From contig CAMJAP010000006.1 in NCBI GenBank assembly GCA_946403625.1, positions 1 to 60,687 on the forward strand: a stretch of 60,687 bases of DNA. Reading direction: 5' to 3'. Shown here piece by piece: positions 20,721 through 29,711 of the stretch; the stretch's first letter is position 1; each line of letters starts with the position of its first letter. Origin of the DNA: an uncultured Lachnospiraceae bacterium (GTDB lineage: Bacteria; Bacillota; Clostridia; Lachnospirales; Lachnospiraceae). The notes under the pieces were generated by a model. The model did not search any database. It saw only the letters and a list, made by a program, of their open reading frames with translations, and was not told the DNA's origin. Both the position numbers and the translations under genes were made by a program.

Positions 20721-20746
20721 AGGAGGCCAAATCGGTTTCCTTTTTT
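20721..20746 (+). terminator. Riboswitch expression-platform terminator
   Basis: AGGAGGCC / GGTTTCCT pairs over 8 bp (two G-U wobbles), loop AAATC, then TTTTTT. Its position directly after the TPP aptamer marks it as the regulated terminator. Confidence 0.75.
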
Positions 20747-20777
20747 GATATACGGAAGGAGTGTGAAGAGCGAAGGA

Positions 20778-20900
20778 TCCGGGTGAAACCGGACGGATAC
20801 AAGGGGAGCGCCTTGTATACGAAAAGAGCGATGGGAAGCCGTGTTTCGGCGTGAGAGGGGAAAAGAGATTCCCGACCGGCAAAACAGAAGATCTGTTTTG
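20778..20900 (+). other. Highly structured leader: five consecutive stem-loops before thiW
   Basis: After the riboswitch terminator the leader continues for about 185 nt with no reading frame. It contains five back-to-back hairpins: TCCGG/CCGGA (20778-20793), ATACAAGG/CCTTGTAT (20797-20818), GCCG/CGGC (20838-20850), GGGAA/TTCCC (20858-20873) and CAAAACAG/CTGTTTTG (20880-20900). The last ends in TTTTG and is terminator-like. This is far longer than a TPP expression platform needs. Function unknown. Confidence 0.5.
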
Positions 20901-20932
20901 ATAAAGTAAAATTTGAAAAAGAGGAAAAGGAA

Positions 20933-21667
20933 ATGAAGAATTCTCAAAGTTTACTGAAAATGGTCGTACTCTCCATGCTGATCGCACTCGGCGTAGTTAT
21001 CTCACCGATCCTTCGCGTGGAGGGAATGTGCCCGATGGCGCATTTTATCAACATTGTCTGTTCCGTATTGCTGGGGCCCTGGTATTCCCTGCTCTGTGCA
21101 GTCCTGATCGGTATCATCCGTATGACGCTGATGGGGATCCCGCCGCTGGCTCTTACCGGCGCGGTATTCGGCGCCTTTCTGTCCGGTGTGTTCTACCGTT
21201 TGTCCAAAGGAAAACTGGTTGCTGCAGTACTCGGCGAAGTGATCGGAACCGGACTGATCGGTGCGGTGATGTCCTATCCGGTCATGACCTATCTGTGCGG
21301 CCGGGAAGGATTGAGCTGGCTGTTCTATGTACCGTCCTTTACCTGCGGTACCCTGATCGGCGGAAGTATCGCATTTTTCTTTCTGCGCAAACTGGCGGAT
21401 AACGGAATGCTGGCAAGGATGCAGGAAATGCTGCACTCCAAGGTGTACACGGATAAGAGCACCATACTGTCCAATGCACTTTCGATCGCAGCCATCGGAC
21501 CGATCCTGTTTGTATTGCTGCACATTGTTCCGGGGATCTTCGGACTGGAGGGAGCCATCTGGGGCAGTCTCTCCTACGGAGCACTTATTGTTGCAGTGAT
21601 CGCCGCAATTGTTTATTATGTGATCAGGTCCGGAAGGAGTAAGGAGAGTGGAAAACGAACTGCTTGA
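20933..21667 (+). CDS. thiW: ThiW, ECF-transporter S component for thiazole
   Basis: 244 aa integral membrane protein. Residues 1-170 match ThiW, the predicted substrate-binding subunit of an energy-coupling-factor transporter for the thiazole moiety: VEGMCPMAHFINIVCSVLLG, GIIRMTLMG and GAVFGAFLSGVFYRL are the family blocks, with about five membrane helices. Residues 185-244 add two more hydrophobic segments beyond the usual S-component length, which is unusual. The shared EcfA/EcfA'/EcfT module is not nearby and must be encoded elsewhere. First gene of the TPP-riboswitch operon; RBS GAGGAAAAGG. Confidence 0.92.
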   Translation: MKNSQSLLKMVVLSMLIALGVVISPILRVEGMCPMAHFINIVCSVLLGPWYSLLCAVLIGIIRMTLMGIPPLALTGAVFGAFLSGVFYRLSKGKLVAAVLGEVIGTGLIGAVMSYPVMTYLCGREGLSWLFYVPSFTCGTLIGGSIAFFFLRKLADNGMLARMQEMLHSKVYTDKSTILSNALSIAAIGPILFVLLHIVPGIFGLEGAIWGSLSYGALIVAVIAAIVYYVIRSGRSKESGKRTA

Positions 21668-22442
21668 AAAATTAAAGACGAAACGCCCCCTGATCCATTG
21701 CATCACCAATCCGATCTCGATCAACCAGTGTGCCAATGCGATCCTGGCCCTCGGCGGACGACCGATGATGGCGGAACATCCTGTGGAAGCACCGCAGATC
21801 ACGGCAAGTGCAGGCGCTGTTTTGTTCAATCTCGGAAACCTGACGGATGTGCGGATGGAATCGATGCTGCGCTCGGCCGGGGCGGCAAAGGAAAAGAAGG
21901 TTCCGTATGTGCTGGATGTGTGCGGCGCGGCCTGTCTGCCAAACCGCCGGGAATATGCCCTTTCTTTGTTTGAAAAGGCACTGCCGTCGGTGATCAAGGG
22001 AAACTATTCCGAGATCCTGGCGCTTTACGATCCGCAGTACAATGCCAGCGGTGTGGACGCGGCGTGTGGCGTAGCGGAACAGAATGTGATCCCGGTAGCA
22101 AAGGAACTGGCGAAAAAGTACCGATGCGTGGTGCTGGCCAGCGGGAAGACCGATCTGATCACGGACGGAGAGCGGGTGGTCGGTTGTGATAACGGCTCAC
22201 CGCAGCTGGCAACGATCACGGGAACCGGCTGTATGCAGGGAGCCATCTGCGCAGCGTATCTGTCCGTGGCGGAGGATGCGTTTTCGGCAGCCGTGATGGC
22301 AGCGGTAACGCTGGGGATCTGCGGAGAACTGGCAGAGACCCCGCAGGGGAGCGGCAGTTTCGGCGTAAATCTTATGGACCGGCTCTCTACGGTGACGGAT
22401 GAGATGTTGGAAGAACGAAAGAAGATCAAAGATCTGACTTGA
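21648..22442 (+). CDS. thiM: Hydroxyethylthiazole kinase
   Basis: 264 aa ribokinase-fold enzyme that phosphorylates 4-methyl-5-(2-hydroxyethyl)thiazole with ATP in the thiazole salvage branch. Signatures are PLIHCITNPISINQCANAIL, GGRPMMAEHPVEA, VLDVCGAAC, IKGNYSEI and the ATP/anion-hole motif TGTGCMQGA. It starts with GTG at 21648 (VENELLEKLK read as Met) 20 bp inside the thiW end, 9 nt after GGAAGGAG, so translation is probably coupled. It supplies the substrate for ThiE immediately downstream. Confidence 0.96.
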   Translation: MENELLEKLKTKRPLIHCITNPISINQCANAILALGGRPMMAEHPVEAPQITASAGAVLFNLGNLTDVRMESMLRSAGAAKEKKVPYVLDVCGAACLPNRREYALSLFEKALPSVIKGNYSEILALYDPQYNASGVDAACGVAEQNVIPVAKELAKKYRCVVLASGKTDLITDGERVVGCDNGSPQLATITGTGCMQGAICAAYLSVAEDAFSAAVMAAVTLGICGELAETPQGSGSFGVNLMDRLSTVTDEMLEERKKIKDLT

Positions 22443-22455
22443 GGAGATAACGGAT

Positions 22456-23088
22456 ATGACGATGGATACAACACTGTATTTTATAACGGACAGCACCGGA
22501 TATGAGAAGGAAGAGTTTTTAAACCGCGTGGAAGCGGCACTTCGCGGCGGCGTGACATTGGTGCAGCTGCGTGAAAAAGAGCGTACCACAAGGGAATATC
22601 TGGAACTGGCGAGAGAAGTCCATAAACTGACAAAGAAATACAATGTTCCGCTGATCATTGACGATCGTCTGGATGTGGCATTGGCAGCCGGTGTGGAAGG
22701 GGTGCATCTCGGACAGAGCGATCTGCCGGTGGATATCGCCAGAAAGATCCTGGGAAAGGATTGGATCATCGGTGCGACGGCCAAGACGGTGGAACAGGCG
22801 ACGGAGGCGTATCAGCAGGGTGCGGATTACCTGGGTGTCGGTGCGATCTATCCGACCACGACCAAGGTAAAGACGATCCTGACCTCCACGGAAACGCTGG
22901 CGCAGATCTGTAAGGCGGTTCCGATCCCGGTCAATGCCATCGGCGGTCTCAATAAGGAGCGCCTGGATGTGCTGGAAGGCATCCCCATCGCCGGTGTCTG
23001 TGCGGTCTCGGCGATCATGAAAGCACCGGATCCGGAGATTGCCGCCAGGGAACTGATGGATGCGGCAAAGAAGATATTGAAGAAGTAA
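22456..23088 (+). CDS. thiE: Thiamine-phosphate synthase
   Basis: 210 aa TIM barrel joining hydroxymethylpyrimidine-diphosphate and thiazole-phosphate to thiamin monophosphate. Family motifs: LVQLREKE, LIIDDRLDVALA, GVHLGQSDLP, IIGATAKT, YLGVGAIYPTTTK and VNAIGGL. Length is normal. It follows thiM by 13 nt, behind GAGGAGATAACGG, and closes the operon before a strong terminator. The operon therefore encodes thiazole uptake, phosphorylation and coupling. No thiD/thiC is visible here, so the pyrimidine half must come from elsewhere. Confidence 0.96.
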   Translation: MTMDTTLYFITDSTGYEKEEFLNRVEAALRGGVTLVQLREKERTTREYLELAREVHKLTKKYNVPLIIDDRLDVALAAGVEGVHLGQSDLPVDIARKILGKDWIIGATAKTVEQATEAYQQGADYLGVGAIYPTTTKVKTILTSTETLAQICKAVPIPVNAIGGLNKERLDVLEGIPIAGVCAVSAIMKAPDPEIAARELMDAAKKILKK

Positions 23089-23096
23089 TCACAGAG

Positions 23097-23138
23097 CCTC
23101 GCGAAATTGCCGAAAAAATCGCATTCGCGAGGTTTTTT
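23097..23138 (+). terminator. thi operon terminator
   Basis: CCTCGCGAA / TTCGCGAGG is a perfect 9-bp stem followed by TTTTTT. Confidence 0.85.
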
Positions 23139-23141
23139 CTG

Positions 23142-23171
23142 TTGGATTCTGCGACCAAAACATGGTAAGAT
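23142..23171 (+). promoter_or_regulatory. Possible promoter of the GH127 gene
   Basis: TTGGAT and TAAGAT with an 18-nt spacer, about 90 nt upstream of ATG 23264. The fit is modest. Confidence 0.3.
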
Positions 23172-23263
23172 GGAAAGGTATTCATGTAAGAAACTTTTTT
23201 GTGACCGGAATGCGGAAAGTATGACCGGATCAAAAAATAAGAAAATGTTTTTGGAGGGGACGA

Positions 23264-25615
23264 ATGACCACAGCGTACGGATTGGATCAGGTGAGAATGC
23301 TCGATCCTTATTGTGTAAATGCATTTGAGAAAGATGTTGCATATCTGAAGAAACTGGATGAGGAGCGGCTGCTGGCGGGCTTTTATGAGACCGCAGGGCT
23401 GGCATCTCCCAAGATGCGTTACGGCGGATGGGAAAACATGCTGATCGGCGGACATACGCTGGGGCATTATCTGACTGCGGTGGCACAGGCCTATGCCAAT
23501 GTGCAGTGTTCCTCTGCAGACCGGGAGATCCTGTTTGCAAAGATCAAAAAGATCATTGATGCACTGTTGGAGTGCCAGGCACATTCCAAGGGCAAGCCGG
23601 GATTTGTTTTCGGCGCGATCATCAAAGATCCGGAAAATGTGGAACTGCAGTTTGATCTGGTGGAGCAGAACAAGACCAACATCATCACGGAAGCATGGGT
23701 ACCCTGGTACACGATGCACAAGATCCTGGACGGTGTGGTAAATGTATATCGTTTTACCAAATATGAACCGGCGCTGACTCTGGGCAGCGGCATCGGTGAC
23801 TGGACCTATGCGCGCGCATCCGCCTGGTCGGAGGATACGCACCGTACGGTACTCGGCATCGAATACGGCGGAATGAACGATGCGCTTTATGATCTGTATC
23901 AGTTTACGAAAAAGAAGGAACATCTGGAGGCAGCACATCTTTTTGATGAAGAAGCGTTGTTTATCAAGGTGGCTTCCGGTGAAAAGAATGCGTTGAACAA
24001 TCGTCATGCCAATACGACGATCCCGAAGTTTTTGGGCGCATTGAACCGTTATCTGACGGTTGGCGATACGACCTATCTGGAGTATGTAGAAAAATTCTGG
24101 ACGATGGTAACGGAACATCATACCTATGCGACCGGCGGTAACAGCGAGTGGGAGCATTTCGGAGAAGATGATATTCTCGATACCGAGCGTACCAACTGCA
24201 ATAACGAAACCTGCAACACCTACAATATGCTGAAGATGACGCGCAAGCTTTTTATGATCACCGGCGATAAGAAGTATGCAAAGTACTACGAAAATACGCT
24301 GATCAACGCGATCCTGTCTTCGCAGAATCCGGAAACCGGAATGACCATGTACTTCCAGCCCATGGCTTCGGGATACTACAAGGTATACGGAACGGAGTTT
24401 GACAAGTTCTGGTGCTGCACCGGCAGTGGTATGGAAAACTTTACCAAACTGAATGACAGTATTTATTTCAAAGATCGTGACAGCATCACCGTGAATCTGT
24501 TTTTCTCTTCGGAAGTAACCGATGAGGATCTGGGCATTCGTCTGGCGCAGCGCTCGGAAGTTCCGGCAAAGGATGCGGTAGATTTTACCGTCAGTGTTTT
24601 GCAGGGCGATGTAAAGCAGGCTAAGGTGCGGATCCGTATTCCCGAATGGGCAAAGGAGACCGCGATCTCCGGAACAGAGAAAAAAGTAACGGAAGAAAAC
24701 GGCTATTATGTTTTGGACGGCGAATGGAAAGACGGCGAGACTTTTGCTTTGATCTGCAAGAGTAAGGTGATCGCAAAGAGTCTGCCGGATTGTGATACGG
24801 TATTTGCGTTTGCATACGGACCGGTATTGTTGTCTGCGGATCTGGGAACCGAGAATATGATCGACGGTCATACCGGTGTGGATGTAACGATCCCGACCAA
24901 TAAGATCGCCGGCAATGAATTTTTAAATGTCGCTGACGGCAGCGTAGCAGACTTTATCGCAAACATTGATACACATATGGAGCGTCAGGGAGAGGACCTG
25001 CGATTCGTGTTGCGCGGTGTGGATCGGGAACTGACATTCCGTCCGCATTATCGCAAGACCAGAGAACGCTACGGTATCTATTGGTACTTTATGGATCAGA
25101 GCGCAGCGGCAGGAGATGCCGGAGATCTGCAGCAGAAACGGGCGCAGGAAGAGAAGCGTCGTAATGCGATCCTGGATACGGTACAGCCGGGCTACGGACA
25201 GTACGAAAACGATGATTTCCATGCGATGGATGAGAAAGATACCGTGGGTACGACGGATCAGGGAACATCCCGTTTTGCAAGAGCCAATGGTTTCTTTGCA
25301 TATTATATGAAAGCGGAAGAAAATGCAGAACTGCTTTTGGAACTGCATCTGCTTCGTGAAGATAACGGAAAACTGTTGTGCGTATGTCTGGATGATGAAG
25401 AGATCTTCCGCAAGAGACTGCATTACACCGGCAATCAGGAAGAGTATGTGATCGAAGTACCGATCACCGCAGAGCTGGCAAAGAAGCACTTGCAGATGCG
25501 CGCGCAGGAAGACGGAAACAAAGTACCGAGCCTGCATGTCGGTTTCCGCGGCTCATGGGGCGAGCCTTCCGCAAGATTGTTCGGCTTCATCTATTTGTTA
25601 AGAAAGTGGCATTAA
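23264..25615 (+). CDS. GH127-family beta-L-arabinofuranosidase-like enzyme
   Basis: 783 aa intracellular glycoside hydrolase (GH127, formerly DUF1680). The (alpha/alpha)6 barrel starts with MLDPYCVNAFEKDVAYLKKL and YGGWENMLIGGHTLGHYLTA. The Zn-cysteine catalytic site known from HypBA1 is intact: Glu315 and Cys317 in NNETCNTYN, and Cys384-Cys385 in WCCTGSG, the first being the expected nucleophile. C-terminal beta domains follow (about 430-783). The usual role is release of L-arabinofuranose from plant or glycoprotein glycans; exact linkage cannot be told from sequence. No transporter or regulator for arabinosides adjoins it. Start at 23264 follows GGAGGGGACGA. Confidence 0.9.
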   Translation: MTTAYGLDQVRMLDPYCVNAFEKDVAYLKKLDEERLLAGFYETAGLASPKMRYGGWENMLIGGHTLGHYLTAVAQAYANVQCSSADREILFAKIKKIIDALLECQAHSKGKPGFVFGAIIKDPENVELQFDLVEQNKTNIITEAWVPWYTMHKILDGVVNVYRFTKYEPALTLGSGIGDWTYARASAWSEDTHRTVLGIEYGGMNDALYDLYQFTKKKEHLEAAHLFDEEALFIKVASGEKNALNNRHANTTIPKFLGALNRYLTVGDTTYLEYVEKFWTMVTEHHTYATGGNSEWEHFGEDDILDTERTNCNNETCNTYNMLKMTRKLFMITGDKKYAKYYENTLINAILSSQNPETGMTMYFQPMASGYYKVYGTEFDKFWCCTGSGMENFTKLNDSIYFKDRDSITVNLFFSSEVTDEDLGIRLAQRSEVPAKDAVDFTVSVLQGDVKQAKVRIRIPEWAKETAISGTEKKVTEENGYYVLDGEWKDGETFALICKSKVIAKSLPDCDTVFAFAYGPVLLSADLGTENMIDGHTGVDVTIPTNKIAGNEFLNVADGSVADFIANIDTHMERQGEDLRFVLRGVDRELTFRPHYRKTRERYGIYWYFMDQSAAAGDAGDLQQKRAQEEKRRNAILDTVQPGYGQYENDDFHAMDEKDTVGTTDQGTSRFARANGFFAYYMKAEENAELLLELHLLREDNGKLLCVCLDDEEIFRKRLHYTGNQEEYVIEVPITAELAKKHLQMRAQEDGNKVPSLHVGFRGSWGEPSARLFGFIYLLRKWH

Positions 25616-25648
25616 TTTTATATTATTATAAAGAGGAGGGTTACTACG

Positions 25649-26269
25649 ATGGACAAAAAAGCAATGTACAAGTTGAGTTACGGATTGTTTGTACTGACAG
25701 CGCAGAAGGACGGCAAAGACAACGGCTGTATCATCAATACGGCGATCCAGGTGACAAGCGATCCCAATGTGATCAGTATTGCGGTGAACAAGAACAACTA
25801 CACCCACGATATGATCATGGAGACAAAGAAATTTACGGTATCCATTATCAGTGAGGATGCGGATTTTTCCTTGTTCAAAAATTTCGGATTCCAGTCCGGT
25901 CGTGATGTTAACAAATTTGCATCCTTTACGGATTGCAAGCGCGGAGCCAATGACTGCATGATCATCACCAAGGGTACCAATGCGTATATCGCAGCATGGG
26001 TAAAGGAAACCGTGGATATGGGAACCCATACCATTTTCCTGGCGCAGGTAACGGATATGGATGTACTGTCCGATGCCAAGTCGGCTACCTACGAATATTA
26101 TCAGTCCAACATCAAGCCGAAGCCGGAAGCGGTTGGTAAGACAGCGGATGGTCAGACTGTATGGCGCTGCCGCATCTGCGGATATGAATATGTCGGCGAA
26201 GAAGTGCCGGATGATTTTATCTGCCCGATCTGCAAACACGGTAAGCAGGATTTTGAGAAAGTCAGCTGA
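25649..26269 (+). CDS. hrb: High-molecular-weight rubredoxin (flavin reductase - rubredoxin)
   Basis: 206 aa. Residues 1-150 form an FMN-binding flavin-reductase-like split barrel (MYKLSYGLFVLTAQ, NTAIQVTSDPNVISIAVNK). Residues 168-206 are a rubredoxin with both Cys pairs (CRICGY, CPIC). Proteins of this layout pass electrons from NAD(P)H to flavodiiron proteins for NO/O2 reduction in anaerobes. No fprA is adjacent. RBS AGAGGAGGG. Together with reverse rubrerythrin it points to an oxygen/NO stress defence typical of strict anaerobes. Confidence 0.9.
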   Translation: MDKKAMYKLSYGLFVLTAQKDGKDNGCIINTAIQVTSDPNVISIAVNKNNYTHDMIMETKKFTVSIISEDADFSLFKNFGFQSGRDVNKFASFTDCKRGANDCMIITKGTNAYIAAWVKETVDMGTHTIFLAQVTDMDVLSDAKSATYEYYQSNIKPKPEAVGKTADGQTVWRCRICGYEYVGEEVPDDFICPICKHGKQDFEKVS

Positions 26270-26330
26270 TCGCAGGACATCGCAAAAAGGATTGGAAAAT
26301 CCGAAAGTATGTGATAGAATGGCAATATGC

Positions 26331-26359
26331 AAGGGTGCTTGGAAACAGGCACCCTTTTT
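26331..26359 (+). terminator. Terminator after hrb
   Basis: AAGGGTGC / GCACCCTT, 8-bp stem with 10-nt loop, followed by TTT. It lies 60 nt past the hrb stop and just before the FUSC-HAD gene. Confidence 0.75.
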
Positions 26360-26407
26360 GTTTTATGAAAAAGTACTTTTTCGTATCGTATATTTTTGAC
26401 AGGAATC

Positions 26408-27676
26408 ATGAAAACAACAAAGGCATCCGAACAAAAGAATATGAAACTTCCGAAGATCGGAATGCGTATTATCAAATCGGCGATCGGAGTGTTGCTTTGT
26501 TTTGTGATCTATTTTATACGCGGAAAACAGGGGACACCGTTTTATTCTGCGTTGGCCGTACTTTGGTGTATTCAGTCACAGAATAAAGACACGATACAAA
26601 ACGCGTTGCAGCGGACCATTGGTACGGCACTTGGCGCATTGTACGGACTGGTGTTTATTCTTTTTATGATGTATGTGTGCGATCTGGGATATGGTATGCT
26701 GCATTATGTCGTATTATCATTGATCATCATACCGATCATTTATACAACAGTACTTTTGCAAAAGAAAAATGCATCGTATTTTTCATGTGTTGTTTATCTG
26801 AGTATCGTGGTCAATCATCTGGCAGATAAAAATCCGCTGTTCTTTGTGTTTGATCGCAGCCTGGATACGCTGATCGGAATCGCGCTCGGTCTGCTGATCA
26901 ATATCATTCATTTTCATGGAACGATACAAAAAGAAGTATTGTTTATTGCAGAGATGGATGAAGTGCTGCGCAGTAATGGGGAACATCTGACACCGTTTAG
27001 TCGTTTTACACTGAACGCGCTTTTGGAAGAAGGAATGCATCTGACTTTTAAGACCGGCCTGACACCGGCGTCTTATCTGGAAGCGATGGGGGATATCCGG
27101 CCGCGTCTGCCGATCGTTGCAATGGATGGAGCAATCCTGTATGACATGAATGAAAACAGTTATCCCAGAGTGTATGTGATCTCGCCGCATCGTGCAACGG
27201 AACTGGAACGATTTATTCATGAAAAAGATTTTCGTTTGTTTACTACGGTGATCCTGGAAGATGTGTTGTTGATCTATTATGAAGAAGCGAAAAATGAAGC
27301 GGAGAAAAAGATATATGATAAACTGCATCGTTCTCCGTATCGAAATTATTTGAAAAAAGAAAGACCTGCGGAACATGCCGTAGTCTATTATATGCTGATC
27401 GATACGGAAGAAAGAGTGCTTGCATTGCAGAAAGCATTGGAAGATGCCGGTTATGATAAGATCTTTAAAATAAAAAATTATCCTTCCGAGGATTATCCGG
27501 GGTATCGTTACATCAAGATCTATAATAAAAATGCAACGGTAGAAAATATGATAGATTATCTGAAAGTGAAATACGATTTTGTGAAGGTGGTGCATGCGGA
27601 AAGTACCAGAGAGAATGTTGCTTCGGATTCCAATGAGATCGTACATCGCTTGCATCATCTGTATTATTGGGGATAG
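26408..27676 (+). CDS. FUSC/ArAE-type membrane protein fused to a degenerate HAD domain
   Basis: 422 aa. Residues about 18-165 hold several hydrophobic helices like the N-terminal half of FUSC / aromatic-acid-exporter proteins (IIKSAIGVLLCFVIYFI; ALAVLWCIQSQNKDTIQNAL; RTIGTALGALYGL; FFVFDRSLDTLIGIALGLLI). Residues about 180-422 resemble a Cof-type HAD phosphatase (LTPFSRFTLNALLEEGMHLT, then PIVAMDGAILYD), but the nucleophile motif is AEMDEVLRSN in place of DxDGT, and the TGR motif is TGL. The HAD unit is therefore probably non-catalytic and may bind a ligand. Low codon G+C compared with neighbours. Start ATG 26408 follows AGGA at short spacing; a TTG at 26396 is possible. Confidence 0.75.
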   Translation: MKTTKASEQKNMKLPKIGMRIIKSAIGVLLCFVIYFIRGKQGTPFYSALAVLWCIQSQNKDTIQNALQRTIGTALGALYGLVFILFMMYVCDLGYGMLHYVVLSLIIIPIIYTTVLLQKKNASYFSCVVYLSIVVNHLADKNPLFFVFDRSLDTLIGIALGLLINIIHFHGTIQKEVLFIAEMDEVLRSNGEHLTPFSRFTLNALLEEGMHLTFKTGLTPASYLEAMGDIRPRLPIVAMDGAILYDMNENSYPRVYVISPHRATELERFIHEKDFRLFTTVILEDVLLIYYEEAKNEAEKKIYDKLHRSPYRNYLKKERPAEHAVVYYMLIDTEERVLALQKALEDAGYDKIFKIKNYPSEDYPGYRYIKIYNKNATVENMIDYLKVKYDFVKVVHAESTRENVASDSNEIVHRLHHLYYWG

Positions 27677-27736
27677 CCCGGAAAGCTTCGGTAAATTTAT
27701 CTTTCAAATTTAATTGTAGAAGTTCAACAAAAAGCA

Positions 27737-27765
27737 TTGACAGAATATGGAAAAACTGCTAGACT
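27737..27765 (+). promoter_or_regulatory. Predicted promoter of the amino-acid ABC operon
   Basis: Perfect TTGACA, 17-nt spacer, TAGACT. Initiation near 27773 gives a leader of about 170 nt holding two terminator-like hairpins before the ATPase gene. Confidence 0.7.
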
Positions 27766-27783
27766 AGCAACATAAAAGCAAAG

Positions 27784-27818
27784 GGGCTCATACAAAAATG
27801 TATGGGCCCTGTTTTTTT
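27784..27818 (+). terminator. Leader terminator (possible attenuator) of the ABC operon
   Basis: GGGCTCATAC / GTATGGGCCC (10 bp, one wobble), AAAAAT loop, TG then TTTTTTT. Only about 12 nt of transcript precede it, so most transcription from the promoter should stop here unless the hairpin is prevented. Confidence 0.7.
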
Positions 27819-27872
27819 ACCAAGATAGGTAAATATTTTTTACAAAGCAATAAAAGCATTAGTGATGATAAC

Positions 27873-27912
27873 AAGGGCGTTTTATCTCTATTAAGAGGTG
27901 AAGCGCTTTTGC
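27873..27912 (+). terminator. Second terminator-like hairpin in the ABC leader
   Basis: A 16-bp stem with several G-U pairs (AAGGGCGTTTTATCTC with GAGGTGAAGCGCTTTT), 6-nt loop, ending in TTTT. It ends about 25 nt before the ribosome site. Confidence 0.45.
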
Positions 27913-27945
27913 TATATTCTCCCATCTTAGTAGGAAGGAACGATG

Positions 27946-28668
27946 ATGATCAAGTTAGAAAAAGTCAACAAATACTTCGGAGATCTGCATGTGTTAAAGG
28001 ATGTGGATCTTGAAGTCAAAGAAGGCGAAAAACTTGTGATCATCGGGCCTTCCGGGTCGGGGAAATCCACAACGGTTCGCTGCATGAATTTTTTGGAGGA
28101 GCCAACCAGCGGACATGTGTACATTGACGGAAAAGAACTGACATCCAAGAATAAGGTCAAGCTTGTGCGGGAAACAACATCGATGGTTTTTCAATCGTTT
28201 AATCTGTATCCGCATATGACGGTTCTGCAAAACCTGACACTGGCTCCGATAAAGCTGCATCACAAAAGTAAAAAAGAAGCAGAGGAACTGGCGTATCATT
28301 ATCTCGATGTGGTGGGACTGAAAAACAAAGCGGATGTGTATCCGACCACATTGTCCGGAGGACAGCAACAGAGGATCGCAATTGCAAGAGCGTTGTGTGC
28401 GCAAACCAAAGTGATCTTATTTGACGAACCGACATCGGCGTTGGATCCGGAAACGATACAGGAAGTATTGGATGTAATGATCAAACTTGCGAAAGAAAAT
28501 ATCACGATGGTAGTGGTTACGCATGAAATGGGATTTGCCAGACAGGTTGCGGATCGAGTGGTATTTATGGCAGACGGTCAGATCCTGGAAAGCGGGACAC
28601 CGGAACACTTTTTTACAGATCCGAAACATGAACGCGTAAAACAGTTTTTGGGAAAGATCATCAGATAA
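27946..28668 (+). CDS. Polar amino-acid ABC transporter ATPase (GlnQ type)
   Basis: 240 aa cytoplasmic ATPase that powers amino-acid import. Walker [11 protein letters not shown]-loop, signature LSGGQQQR, Walker [14 protein letters not shown] and H-loop VVVTHEMG are all present. Strongest resemblance is to the glutamine/histidine/arginine (PAAT) group. ATG 27946 ([17 protein letters not shown]) is better spaced from GGAAGGA than ATG 27943. It heads the order ATPase, binding lipoprotein, permease, permease, dehydrogenase, ATP-grasp. Confidence 0.95.
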   Translation: MIKLEKVNKYFGDLHVLKDVDLEVKEGEKLVIIGPSGSGKSTTVRCMNFLEEPTSGHVYIDGKELTSKNKVKLVRETTSMVFQSFNLYPHMTVLQNLTLAPIKLHHKSKKEAEELAYHYLDVVGLKNKADVYPTTLSGGQQQRIAIARALCAQTKVILFDEPTSALDPETIQEVLDVMIKLAKENITMVVVTHEMGFARQVADRVVFMADGQILESGTPEHFFTDPKHERVKQFLGKIIR

Positions 28669-28761
28669 ATGTGACCGAAGAAGGATTACTGCAGGGATCC
28701 GGATACGGATGCAGATAAATAAGGTGTATGGAGAGACACCGGATTAAGGAGGATGAAAATT

Positions 28762-29682
28762 ATGAAAAAGAAGATTCTATCAGCGATCACCCTGATGGGT
28801 GTATTAGGACTTGCGGCTTGTGGTGAAGCCGGTGAGGTAACACAGACGGCAGAAGCATCTGCACCGGAGATGGATTTAACAGGAGATGCAGGAGCAACGG
28901 CGGATACGCCGGCAGATACCGCAGAAGCATATCCGGAAGATGTGCAGGCAATTGTTGATCGTGGAGTGTTGCGTGTTGGTGTAAAAAATGCGGTTCTCGG
29001 TTTTGGATACGAGGATCCGCTTACCGGAGAATATTCGGGTATGGAGATTTCTCTTGCACAGAAACTGGCGGAAGAACTTGGTGTGGATGTGGAGTATACT
29101 GCTGTAACAGCAGCAACCAGAACCGAACTTTTGGATTCCGGAGATATTGATTGTGTACTTGCAACCTTTACCATTACGGATGAAAGAAAAGAAAGCTGGG
29201 ATTTTACCACACCGTATTATACGGATTATGTCAGTGTATTGGTGGAGGATGCCAGCGGGATCACGGATCTGGCAGGATTGAAAGATACAACGGTCGGAGT
29301 ATCTTCCGGTTCCACTTCTGCAAAGTCACTGGTGAGTGCAATGATCGATGCAGGTGTGATCGAGGGTGCTGAGTTTGATCCGGAATCCTTTGATCCGGCA
29401 ACCTGGACGGATGGTGTCAAGTTCCAGCAGTACGATGATTATCCGACCATCTCTACGGCATTGAGTGCGGGAGAGGTAGATGCATTCTGTGTAGATAAGT
29501 CCATATTGGCCATCTATCGTACGGAAGGCCGCTCCTATATTGATGCCAAGTTTGCTCCGCAGGAATATGGTATTGCCACTGCCAAGGGATCCGGTCTTTC
29601 CGGCGTTTGCGAGAAGATGATCGAAGCATATCTGGCAGATGGTACAATTGAAGCGCTGATTTCTGAAAATAGTTTGGATTGA
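28762..29682 (+). CDS. Amino-acid ABC transporter substrate-binding lipoprotein
   Basis: 306 aa. It has a type II signal with lipobox LAAC (MKKKILSAITLMGVLGLAAC), so it is anchored on the outer face of the membrane. An acidic Ala/Thr-rich linker (about 24-60) leads to an SBP_bac_3 domain: RGVLRVGVKNAVLGFGYEDP, GEYSGMEISLAQKLAEELG, FTTPYYTDYVSVLVE, and a C-terminal SGLSGVCEKMIEAYLADG. Ligand cannot be read reliably; cationic or neutral polar amino acids are the family range. ATG 28762 is 9 nt from AAGGAGG; ATG 28753 abuts it and is rejected. Confidence 0.92.
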   Translation: MKKKILSAITLMGVLGLAACGEAGEVTQTAEASAPEMDLTGDAGATADTPADTAEAYPEDVQAIVDRGVLRVGVKNAVLGFGYEDPLTGEYSGMEISLAQKLAEELGVDVEYTAVTAATRTELLDSGDIDCVLATFTITDERKESWDFTTPYYTDYVSVLVEDASGITDLAGLKDTTVGVSSGSTSAKSLVSAMIDAGVIEGAEFDPESFDPATWTDGVKFQQYDDYPTISTALSAGEVDAFCVDKSILAIYRTEGRSYIDAKFAPQEYGIATAKGSGLSGVCEKMIEAYLADGTIEALISENSLD

Positions 29683-29711
29683 TCAAACGGTCCGGAAATC
29701 TAACGAATGAG

